A DNA stretch of 14,470 nt from Roseburia sp. (lineage in GTDB: Bacteria > Bacillota_A > Clostridia > Lachnospirales > Lachnospiraceae): positions 1 through 14,470 of the forward strand of contig JAFYQA010000103.1 of NCBI GenBank assembly GCA_017547315.1, in the 5' to 3' direction. The position numbers were made by a program, and so were the translations under genes. Numbering within the stretch: the stretch's first letter is position 1; every line of letters begins with the position of its first letter. Below the pieces are notes generated by a model that saw nothing but the letters and a program-made list of their open reading frames with translations, did no database searches and was not told the DNA's origin. Positions 6,517-12,897 of the stretch are shown one piece after another.

Positions 6517-8145
6517 TTACCTAACGTAGCTTTTCATATCTAATTTCATCTGATACATCATTTTATCTGCACGGCGCATGGTGTCACTGAAGTCCAAATC
6601 AATATTTTTAAGATAATTAGCATATCCATAAGCAATGCTGACAGGAAAAGTATTCGGATTTTGTTCATTAAACTGCTCTAATAATTCATCAAAATTGTTG
6701 AGACAGAGTTTGCATTCCGCTTCACTGGATTCAGGGAGTAAAACACAGAATTCATCACCGCCCATGCGGAGGCATTCTCCAATCGGAAACGCTTTTTTTA
6801 TCAGCTTCGAACTATTTACCAAAAGCTCGTCGCCCCAGTCATGACCCATGGTGTCATTGCACAATTTCAAATCATTAACGTCCATCATGATAATAAAACA
6901 ATTTTCGCGATAAACGTTTTCTTTTTTTAAGAATTCATAATAAAAAGCTCTGTTATAAAGTCCGGTTAAGGTATCATGCAATGCGAGATTATGATAATGG
7001 TCTGCCTTGTGTGCACGGTCAATTAAACGTCGCGTTTCTCTTGCTGACATAAGTCCCATGATAGCTGCATAGATTAAAAAGGCTAATAAGCAGTAAATCA
7101 TACTTCCGGAACTGCCGGAATGGTAATATACAGCCATGTCTATAAGTACACCTATAATACACATGAAACAGCAGATAATGGTTAATTGCATCTTTCTTGT
7201 GAAACGGTTGCGTTTAGCTTCACGAATGCTGTTAATTATTACAAAAATGCTGGAAATTGCGATTATTATATGAGAAACAAATAATGTTTCTCTTAAATCA
7301 GCAATGCCACATAACTGTAATAAAATAATGATACAAGCTGCCAGGCTGCACAAAAGAGAGAGTATCCACCATGCATTATTTTGTTCCCTTTGTAGCTGTT
7401 TTTGAATAAACGCAAGGAACGGTACGACCATCATTGTAATAGATAAAATCGCAATTGTGGATAGTGTAAGTGAATTCTCAAATATAAGTGGGGCGGCAGT
7501 CATGTCGCACAGTTTCCACAAACCTGCAGCGATAGAAAAAATGCCTAACATTAAAATACTGCGATCTAATTCTTCGTTTTTTATATTGGTTAGATAAAAA
7601 ACAAAAAATACAATTCCTAAAATGACTGCAAGAGAGGCAATCAGTATTACTGGAAGATTTTCGCGCATAAGGTGACTACGGATGGCATTGTTATCGCCGT
7701 AATAGATTTTTAGCTGATTAGAAAGACTGCTTTCATAAACCGGATAAACGAAAATACGAAGTTCTTTTCCTTCATCGGATGTGTTTAGATAAACTTCAGC
7801 CCATTCGTACCCGGGAGTTTGGGAGAGATGGTCTCCGTCAGCTAATCGTATCTGGTAAACAAGTTCTTCTTCTATGTAAACATCTACTTCCTGATGAATC
7901 GTATAAAAGGTAATGCAGCCATTATAATCGGGAACATCGTGTAGTGTTGCGTTATATTCCTGCACAATTCCTGTTGGGGAGGTCTCGTCATTGTAAGTCA
8001 TATATTCGTAATCTGTCAAAAGGCAGAAGGAATGATTGCTACGAAAAATATTCTCATTCACATGGGAATGAAAATGGAATATGCATACTAGAATTAGAAC
8101 AAGTACGAAACAGATTGCATAAAGTGTTTTTGCAATATTTTTCAT
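6517..8145 (-). CDS. Membrane-bound diguanylate cyclase with extracytoplasmic sensor and seven-TM region
   Basis: Predicted to make cyclic di-GMP from two GTP at the inner face of the membrane. One TM segment (about 7-23) is followed by an extracytoplasmic domain (about 25-162), then roughly seven hydrophobic segments (164-367), then a GGDEF domain (about 385-542). The domain has DTLTGLYNR (391-399), the metal/GTP region DVNDLKLCND..GHDWGD (422-439) and an intact GGDEF (462-466), so it should be active. The RxxD inhibitory site expected a few residues before GGDEF is absent (the residues are FPIGECLRM). The architecture resembles 7TMR-DISM receptors. Its ligand is unknown. GGAAG lies just before the ATG. 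It is divergent from the TetR gene, and its promoter carries a perfect 16-bp palindrome. Confidence 0.92.
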   Translation of the reverse strand: MKNIAKTLYAICFVLVLILVCIFHFHSHVNENIFRSNHSFCLLTDYEYMTYNDETSPTGIVQEYNATLHDVPDYNGCITFYTIHQEVDVYIEEELVYQIRLADGDHLSQTPGYEWAEVYLNTSDEGKELRIFVYPVYESSLSNQLKIYYGDNNAIRSHLMRENLPVILIASLAVILGIVFFVFYLTNIKNEELDRSILMLGIFSIAAGLWKLCDMTAAPLIFENSLTLSTIAILSITMMVVPFLAFIQKQLQREQNNAWWILSLLCSLAACIIILLQLCGIADLRETLFVSHIIIAISSIFVIINSIREAKRNRFTRKMQLTIICCFMCIIGVLIDMAVYYHSGSSGSMIYCLLAFLIYAAIMGLMSARETRRLIDRAHKADHYHNLALHDTLTGLYNRAFYYEFLKKENVYRENCFIIMMDVNDLKLCNDTMGHDWGDELLVNSSKLIKKAFPIGECLRMGGDEFCVLLPESSEAECKLCLNNFDELLEQFNEQNPNTFPVSIAYGYANYLKNIDLDFSDTMRRADKMMYQMKLDMKSYVR

Positions 8146-8194
8146 TGTTCTTCCTTAATATTAATTTATAGTAAATTTTTGTGTAACAGCAAGC

Positions 8195-8223
8195 ATTATA
8201 GCATGTTGGTAACTTGTATACAA
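8195..8223 (-). promoter_or_regulatory. Extended -10 promoter of the diguanylate cyclase
   Basis: On the minus strand TGC immediately precedes TATAAT (8200-8195). A weak -35, TTGTAT (8223-8218), lies 17 bases upstream and sits inside a perfect palindrome. The leader would be about 43 bases. Confidence 0.65.
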
Positions 8224-8226
8224 GTT
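8211..8226. promoter_or_regulatory. Perfect 16-bp palindrome over the cyclase -35 box (probable operator)
   Basis: AACTTGTATACAAGTT is a perfect inverted repeat with no spacer. It covers the whole -35 hexamer of the diguanylate cyclase promoter and lies 53 bases upstream of the TetR gene's -35 box. A dimeric repressor bound here would block the cyclase promoter. The binding protein is unknown; the adjacent TetR protein is one candidate. Confidence 0.6.
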
Positions 8227-8278
8227 GCAACTTTCACAAATTATTTATAAAAACATGGGGAAATCAAGGGAAAATGCC

Positions 8279-8307
8279 TTGACAAAAGTTTAACAAACAC
8301 ATATAAT
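8279..8307 (+). promoter_or_regulatory. Full-consensus sigma-A promoter of the TetR gene
   Basis: TTGACA (8279-8284), 17 bases, TATAAT (8302-8307): both hexamers are perfect. Transcription would begin near 8314, directly at the next palindrome. No equally good promoter is seen before the reductase gene, so this one probably drives the whole operon. Confidence 0.85.
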
Positions 8308-8315
8308 GTGCCATA

Positions 8316-8329
8316 ATGAACGTGTTCAT
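8316..8329. promoter_or_regulatory. Inverted repeat at the TetR transcription start (probable autorepression operator)
   Basis: ATGAAC-GT-GTTCAT has 6-bp arms around a 2-base centre. It starts 8 bases after the -10 box, a classic repressor position. It differs from the 8211-8226 palindrome, so two regulators or two binding specificities may be involved. Confidence 0.6.
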
Positions 8330-8345
8330 AAAAAGGGAGAACAAT

Positions 8346-8870
8346 ATGCCTAAGATAATTGAGAATATTCGCGAGAGGTTACTTGAGGAAGCAAAAAGTC
8401 AAGTAATGAAGCAAGGATACTCGGTAATGACAATTCGTTCGGTGGCCAAGGCGTGTGGTGTTGGTGTAGGAACAGTATATAATTATTTCCCATCCAAAGA
8501 CATGCTAATAGCTAGTTTCTTATTAGAAGACTGGTTAGAATCTCTGGCAGTTATTGAAGCTGTATGTGCCAAAGAACAGGATATTGAGAAAGTAATCCGC
8601 TGTATCTATGATGAACTGCATTGTTTTATGGGAAAATATACGCCATTGTTTTCAGACAAGAATGCAGAAGTAAGTTCGTCGACTGCGTTACATCAGCGTC
8701 ATGGAATGTTAAGAGGACAAATTGCCAAACCACTTGTTTTACTTTGTAAAAAACAGGACAAGGCAGATGCAGAATTTTTGGCGGAATTCATAGCAGAAGC
8801 GTTATTGGCGTGGACTAGGACAGACCGCAGTTTTGAGGAGATCAGCAGTATACTTCTACAGTTATTTTAA
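8346..8870 (+). CDS. TetR/AcrR family transcriptional regulator
   Basis: A 174-aa regulator with an N-terminal TetR DNA-binding domain. The helix-turn-helix spans about 28-50 and shows TIRSVAKACGVGVGTVYNYFPSK. The remainder is a helical ligand-binding and dimerisation domain with no ligand recognisable from sequence. The ATG at 8346 is chosen because GGGAGA (8335-8340) lies about 6 bases upstream; the open frame reaches back to an ATG at 8316, but that would lie 2 bases from the predicted transcript start and inside the palindrome. It has a perfect promoter with an inverted repeat at the start site, suggesting autorepression. It is probably the first gene of the reductase operon that begins 95 bases downstream. 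Confidence 0.9.
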   Translation: MPKIIENIRERLLEEAKSQVMKQGYSVMTIRSVAKACGVGVGTVYNYFPSKDMLIASFLLEDWLESLAVIEAVCAKEQDIEKVIRCIYDELHCFMGKYTPLFSDKNAEVSSSTALHQRHGMLRGQIAKPLVLLCKKQDKADAEFLAEFIAEALLAWTRTDRSFEEISSILLQLF

Positions 8871-8890
8871 CAATTCATTAGGAAAAGGAA

Positions 8891-8903
8891 GCATCAAAGA
8901 TGC
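8891..8903 (+). other. Small hairpin in the TetR-reductase gap
   Basis: GCATC-AAA-GATGC forms a 5-bp stem with a 3-base loop between the TetR stop and the reductase ribosome site. There is no following T-tract, so it is not a terminator. It may be a processing or stability element, or chance. Confidence 0.3.
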
Positions 8904-8965
8904 GGTTTAGCAAATGATGACTTTGAATAGTAACGATTATATGCAAATCAAGGAGGATTAGAAGC

Positions 8966-9898
8966 ATGAGCAGTTTTGAAAATTTACGAGTAGTAGATAA
9001 TTTTTATCAGACATCGTTATTTTTTCCGATGCCGACCGTAGTAATTACTACATTGTGTGAGGATGGAACGACATCAGCAGGTCCATATTCGCTGGTTCAG
9101 CCATATTATGTTGCGGGGAAAGATTATTATGCAATGTTATTATGCTGCCGTAATTCATCCAATACAGCGCAGAACATTTTAAAAAATGGAAAATGCGCAT
9201 TGAACTTTATCTCAGATGAACCAAAATACTTTAAAGAGTGTGTGAAGTTAAGCTGGCCAGGTGACAAGCCAGAAGAGAAGATGCCAAAATGTAAATTCCG
9301 TTTTGAAAAGAGTATGATTCAAGAAGAGAATCCAGAAGATAAAAGACCGCAGGTTCTTACAGATGCAATTGAAGTTATTGAGTGCACATGGGTTCGTGAA
9401 TTAGATGGTGCTGACAAAGATTTGCCGGGTGAGTTAAATGGTTATGAACCACCATATCATGACTTCAACGGTATCACAAGTAAATTTGGTGCACACTTCA
9501 TTTTGAAAGTAGACAAAATTTTAATGAAGAAAAAATATGCAGACGCTATTATCAATGGTGTAAAGGGAAAAGATTTCCCTCACTTACCAGTTGATTATGG
9601 TTACCGTGACAGCAAGAATTTCTGGTATCACAGATGGAACTGGATGCATGCAGAATTATTGCAGATGCGTCAGGCAAGTTTAGAGTCCGTACGTTACGCA
9701 GCAGACCGTATCGATGACAAAATCAAGTTTACAGATGATGCTCTTATGACAATTTTAGGAGTACCGCGTGTATTCTTATCAACGGTATTAAAAGGTTGTG
9801 TTGATTGGGCAAAAGAGAATGACGTTGATGTAATCACGGCAGAACACATGCAGATTATCAACGATAAACGTTCGAAAGAGAAAAATAAAAAGAAATAA
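8966..9898 (+). CDS. Flavin-reductase-fold protein with a C-terminal PCP_red-like domain
   Basis: A 310-aa soluble protein. Residues about 15-190 have the split-barrel FMN-binding reductase pattern: PMPTVVITT then TTSAGPYSLVQP (21-46) and RNSSNTAQNILKNGKCALNFI (62-82). The family binds FMN and either reduces it with NAD(P)H or uses it for catalysis. The C-terminus (about 254-300) is a separate helical unit with FTDDAL..ILGVPRVF and a DVITAEHM ending. By eye it matches the small PCP_red domain, first described in protochlorophyllide reductase subunits and also found in other bacterial proteins. AGGAGG lies 9 bases before the ATG. Codons are GGT- and CGT-rich (GGT for 10 of 15 glycines by hand count), suggesting high expression. 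First enzyme of a four-gene run behind TetR. Substrate unknown. Confidence 0.82.
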   Translation: MSSFENLRVVDNFYQTSLFFPMPTVVITTLCEDGTTSAGPYSLVQPYYVAGKDYYAMLLCCRNSSNTAQNILKNGKCALNFISDEPKYFKECVKLSWPGDKPEEKMPKCKFRFEKSMIQEENPEDKRPQVLTDAIEVIECTWVRELDGADKDLPGELNGYEPPYHDFNGITSKFGAHFILKVDKILMKKKYADAIINGVKGKDFPHLPVDYGYRDSKNFWYHRWNWMHAELLQMRQASLESVRYAADRIDDKIKFTDDALMTILGVPRVFLSTVLKGCVDWAKENDVDVITAEHMQIINDKRSKEKNKKK

Positions 9899-9932
9899 TT
9901 AAAGGATGAATGTAAGAAAGGAAAATAGGAGT

Positions 9933-10778
9933 ATGAAGGTTGTATTAGCAGGTGCTTATGGTAATTTAGGTGCAGACATTTTTAAAGCATTATTAAAAGC
10001 TGGTCACGAGGTAGTGGCAGCAGATATGATGGAACGTGATTTGGGTGTGAAAGGTAACTATACATTCAAAAAAATCAATGTGCAGGAACCGGCTACTTTA
10101 GCAGGTCTCTGTGATGGTGCAGACGCGGTTATCACAACAGTTGGTTTGACAAAAACGTCTGCAGAAGTAACAAACTACCAGATTGATTATCAGGGCAATT
10201 TAAACATTTTAGAAGAAGCAAAAAAAGCAGGTGTAAAATATTTTACATATATCTCCGTTCTTAAGGCTGACAAGGCTCCAAAGGTGCCAATGCTTCACGC
10301 AAAATACTTATTTGAAGAAGAACTCAAAAAGAGCGGTATCGCTTACACAATCCACCGTCCAACTGGTTATTTCTATGACATTGTAAAAGTATTCCGTCCA
10401 ATGATTGAAAAGGGTGAAGTGACATTATTAGGTAACAATCCGGTACATGCAAATGTGGTATCAACAGAAGATTTTGCAGACTTCATCGTTTCCCATATGA
10501 CAGATGAGAATAAGATGTACGATGTGGGCGGCAAAGAGACATATTCTTACGAAGAAATTGCAAACCTCTGCTTTGCGGCAGCAGGCAAAGAGCCAGTTAT
10601 CAAACGTGCTCCTGCAATGCTATTCGATGTATTGGCATTCATCAATAAGTTCAAGAAAAATGGAAAAGAAGCAATTTTACGTTTCTCTAAGTGGACTTTA
10701 ACAGAAGAAATGGTGGGTGATACCATTTGTGGTGAAATGAGCTTTAAACAGTATATTGAAGAAAGTTTCAAGAAGTAA
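9933..10778 (+). CDS. NmrA-like NAD(P)-binding protein (atypical SDR)
   Basis: A 281-aa Rossmann-fold protein. The nucleotide-binding loop GAYGNLG (7-13) follows the first strand, as in NAD(P)-binding families. The centre carries YISVL (106-110) and a PMLHAKYLFEEELKKSG segment (119-135) followed by HRPTGYFYD. This is the pattern of atypical SDR/NmrA-like proteins, which keep a lysine but lack the classical YxxxK. The family includes reductases, epimerase-like enzymes and redox-sensing regulators. The ATG at 9933 is preferred to that at 9906, because the Rossmann strand begins there and an AAGGA lies about 10 bases upstream; TAGGAG also abuts it. Only 34 bases separate it from the flavin-reductase-like gene, with no terminator, so they are co-transcribed. 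Strongly biased codons (GGT, CGT, GTT). Confidence 0.82.
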   Translation: MKVVLAGAYGNLGADIFKALLKAGHEVVAADMMERDLGVKGNYTFKKINVQEPATLAGLCDGADAVITTVGLTKTSAEVTNYQIDYQGNLNILEEAKKAGVKYFTYISVLKADKAPKVPMLHAKYLFEEELKKSGIAYTIHRPTGYFYDIVKVFRPMIEKGEVTLLGNNPVHANVVSTEDFADFIVSHMTDENKMYDVGGKETYSYEEIANLCFAAAGKEPVIKRAPAMLFDVLAFINKFKKNGKEAILRFSKWTLTEEMVGDTICGEMSFKQYIEESFKK

Positions 10779-10813
10779 ATTCAGAAAGCGCAAGTAAATA
10801 CAGTATAGAAAAA

Positions 10814-10827
10814 TGCCGAAAACGGCA
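10814..10827 (+). other. Intercistronic hairpin before the DUF1295 gene
   Basis: TGCCG-AAAA-CGGCA gives a compact 5-bp GC-rich stem ending about 5 bases before the GAGGTG ribosome site. It has no T-tract and so is unlikely to terminate. It could mark an mRNA processing site or modulate translation of the next gene. Confidence 0.35.
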
Positions 10828-10844
10828 GAATGTGAGGTGCCCTT

Positions 10845-11645
10845 ATGGGTTGGAATTTTTTGGGAATATTTTATGTGATTAGCTTAGTTCTTTGTTTAGT
10901 AGGATTTTACAAATATGTATATTTCCTTTCTATCGGATATGGTTTTGCAGTATCGGGTATTGGTGTAGCAATGACTATCATGATGCTTGCTGGCGCGCTT
11001 CCTGCATCGCTTCCGAAGTTTATATTCTGTGCATTGTTTTTAATTTATGGTATCCGTTTGTCAGGTTTCCTTTTAGTCCGTGAGATTAAAAATGCTTCTT
11101 ACCGTAAGACATTAAAAGAAGCGACAGGTGAAGAGTCTGCAATGCCTATTTTTGTTAAAGTAGCAATCTGGATTTTTACAAGCATTCTTTATGTGGCACA
11201 GACATCCCCGGTATTCTTCCGCGCATACAATGGCAAAGAAACGACCGCACTTATCTGGGCAGGTATTGCAATCTCTATCTTTGGTATTTGTTTAGAAGCA
11301 CTTGCAGATCAGCAGAAGACAGAGCAGAAAAAGGTTGAGCCAAACAAAGTGGCAATGAAAGGTTTATATAAAATTGTCCGCTGCCCGAACTACTTTGGAG
11401 AAATCTTATTTTGGACAGGTGTATTCGTAGCATCTTTAGATGCGTTGAATTCAGTAGGTCAGTGGGTAATGGCAATCATTGGTTATGTTTGTATTGTGTT
11501 CATTATGTTTAACGGTGCGCAGCGTTTGGAAAAACGTCAGATGGCTCGCTATGGTAAGGATAAAGAATATAATGATTATGCAAATAAAACACCAATTATC
11601 ATTCCATTATTACCAATTTATCATTTGAATAAAATAGAAAAATAA
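10845..11645 (+). CDS. DUF1295 membrane protein, steroid 5-alpha-reductase/ICMT fold
   Basis: A 266-aa integral membrane protein with about six hydrophobic segments (4-25, 34-54, 58-75, 105-122, 136-152, 188-222). The conserved C-terminal block is present: EALADQQK (151-158), a GLYKIVR stretch (173-179), then PNYFGE (181-186) and a positively charged tail with YGKDKEY. This is the DUF1295 family, related to 3-oxo-5-alpha-steroid 4-dehydrogenases and isoprenylcysteine methyltransferases. The usual RHPNYFGE is RCPNYFGE here, a His-to-Cys change. By family analogy it may reduce a double bond in a lipid-like substrate with a nicotinamide cofactor, but most bacterial members are uncharacterised. 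GAGGTG precedes the ATG. It lies 66 bases after the NmrA-like gene and shares its biased codon use. Confidence 0.85.
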   Translation: MGWNFLGIFYVISLVLCLVGFYKYVYFLSIGYGFAVSGIGVAMTIMMLAGALPASLPKFIFCALFLIYGIRLSGFLLVREIKNASYRKTLKEATGEESAMPIFVKVAIWIFTSILYVAQTSPVFFRAYNGKETTALIWAGIAISIFGICLEALADQQKTEQKKVEPNKVAMKGLYKIVRCPNYFGEILFWTGVFVASLDALNSVGQWVMAIIGYVCIVFIMFNGAQRLEKRQMARYGKDKEYNDYANKTPIIIPLLPIYHLNKIEK

Positions 11646-11690
11646 GATTATTACATACATATTTTGAAAGAGGAACAGGAGGAAATTTCT

Positions 11691-12347
11691 ATGAAGGAAT
11701 TTTCTGTTACGATGGCACTGGTAGATTATATTCCGGTTATTTTCTTTGGAATGGCATCTATCATTCTCATGCGTGATCTATACAACAAAATGAGTAAAGG
11801 CGCATTTGCACTTTTCTCAGCAGGGGCAATCAATATTTTTTCAGCGGGAGCATTGAAAGCGTTTTATAAACTTTTATATGCAGCAGGTATTTGTGATTTT
11901 GCACCATTAAATGAGATGTTTTTCCCGGTGCAGTCGATAGGATTCTTGTTAGCAGGTGTTGGTATGTTGGCGATGATTTTTCGACAGCAGGGAAATGGTA
12001 TTGTGGCGTTATCAGTAGCACCGCCATTATGGAAAGGTACCTTTCTTTTTGTAGGAATTATGGTGGCGGGACTAGGCTGTATGGATGCAGGTTTGATGAT
12101 CCTTTCGAATAGATTAAAAAAACGTTCTGCGATTCCATTGTTTGTACTATCGTTTATCTGCTCTATGGGAATGGGTTACCTTTCTTCACAAAATTTTGCA
12201 CAAGCCAGCATGAATTGGATTGCGGAAGGCGTTAATATAGTAGGGCAAGGGTGCTTGTTAATCGGCGTATGGATGTTACATAAAGCGGGGTTAGCAGAAT
12301 ACAAAATTCCGAGAAAACGAATTGGCGAGAGTAAATACAGCTTATAG
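11691..12347 (+). CDS. Unrecognised polytopic membrane protein
   Basis: A 218-aa hydrophobic protein that I cannot assign to a family. About six membrane segments are visible (9-27, 37-62, 74-97, 114-138, 146-165, 178-200), with a basic tail (PRKRIGESKY). The first half has Ala/Gly-rich helices (FALFSAGAINIFSAGALKAF). A cysteine is found at GLGCMDAG near residue 130. No transporter or enzyme motif is visible. The ATG at 11691 is fixed by AGGAGG 8 bases upstream; the longer open frame from 11664 has no ribosome site. It sits 45 bases after DUF1295, so it is probably the last gene of the operon. Its codon use is more mixed than that of the three preceding genes. No terminator is visible after it. 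Confidence 0.72.
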   Translation: MKEFSVTMALVDYIPVIFFGMASIILMRDLYNKMSKGAFALFSAGAINIFSAGALKAFYKLLYAAGICDFAPLNEMFFPVQSIGFLLAGVGMLAMIFRQQGNGIVALSVAPPLWKGTFLFVGIMVAGLGCMDAGLMILSNRLKKRSAIPLFVLSFICSMGMGYLSSQNFAQASMNWIAEGVNIVGQGCLLIGVWMLHKAGLAEYKIPRKRIGESKYSL

Positions 12348-12378
12348 GAATTGTCTTTAATAAAAAGCATGCAAAGCA

Positions 12379-12414
12379 TTGAAATAAAAGTGGAAAAGTG
12401 GTACTTTATATAAT
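12379..12414 (+). promoter_or_regulatory. Candidate promoter region of the OhrR-like gene
   Basis: A perfect TATAAT lies at 12409-12414, with no good -35 at 17 bases. TTGAAA at 12379-12384 is 24 bases upstream of it, but is spaced 17 bases from a weak TACTTT (12402-12407). The promoter is therefore ambiguous and may need an activator or use alternative boxes. Confidence 0.4.
12386..12407 (+). repeat. Tandem AAAAGTGG repeat and inverted AAAGT/ACTTT upstream of OhrR-like gene
   Basis: AAAAGTGG is duplicated head to tail at 12386-12393 and 12394-12401. The second copy also forms AAAGT-GGT-ACTTT (12395-12407), an inverted repeat ending just before the TATAAT. This is a plausible MarR-type operator position, but the sequence does not resemble the known B. 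subtilis OhrR site. Confidence 0.4.
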
Positions 12415-12443
12415 GAATAGGAATGTATGAATGGAGTAATAAT

Positions 12444-12878
12444 ATGATGGATAAGTATGAAGTACTGAAACTAGCGAATCAAATTTGCTTTCCTTTGTAT
12501 GTGAGTTCAAAGGAGATTGTAAAGAGGTATACCCCTTTTTTGGACGAAATAGATTTGACTTATACCCAGTACATTACAATGATGGTGTTATGGGAATATG
12601 AGGAGATGAACGTGAAGGAATTGGGTAAGCATCTTTATCTGGATTCTGGCACGTTGACACCGGTTTTGAAAAAACTGGAGCAGAAGGGGTATGTTAGCCG
12701 CAAAAGAGATACAAAGGATGAGCGAGTATTGAATGTAGCAGTAACACCTCTTGGAATGGAACTTCGCGAGAAGGCGTTGGATGTACCAGCGAAAATCGGA
12801 AGTTGTATTGATTTATCGCAAGAAGATGCGTTGAAACTGCATGAGATTCTGCATAGAGTTTTAAAGAATTTTGAATAA
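12444..12878 (+). CDS. ohrR: OhrR-type MarR family redox-sensing regulator
   Basis: A 144-aa winged-helix regulator close to B. subtilis OhrR, which represses peroxide-defence genes until an organic hydroperoxide oxidises its single reactive cysteine. With the start at 12444 the key residues fall on the same numbers as in OhrR: Cys15 (NQICF) and Tyr19, Tyr29 and Tyr40, the hydrogen-bond partners of the cysteine. The DNA-reading region LYLDSGTLTPVLKKLEQKG and the wing RDTKDER are well conserved. GGAG lies 7 bases before this ATG; an in-frame ATG at 12423 lacks such a site. No ohr/OsmC peroxidase gene is adjacent within the window, which is unusual. A 19-base gap joins it to the downstream acyltransferase-like gene, so the two are probably co-transcribed. 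Confidence 0.88.
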   Translation: MMDKYEVLKLANQICFPLYVSSKEIVKRYTPFLDEIDLTYTQYITMMVLWEYEEMNVKELGKHLYLDSGTLTPVLKKLEQKGYVSRKRDTKDERVLNVAVTPLGMELREKALDVPAKIGSCIDLSQEDALKLHEILHRVLKNFE

Positions 12879-12897
12879 TCGAAAAGGGTTTTTGTGT

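Noticed and set aside
6508..6522. Weak hairpin AGGTA/TACCT at the end of the diguanylate cyclase followed by CTTTTCC on the minus strand
   Set aside because: Only a 5-bp stem, overlapping the stop codon, with an interrupted T-run; cannot be called a terminator with confidence.
10845..11645. Calling the DUF1295 protein a steroid 5-alpha-reductase
   Set aside because: The fold family matches, but most bacterial members are uncharacterised and nothing in the sequence fixes the substrate.
12364..12384. AAAGCAT direct repeat and GCATGC palindrome after the membrane protein gene
   Set aside because: Very short, with no stem plus T-tract; likely chance in AT-rich spacer.
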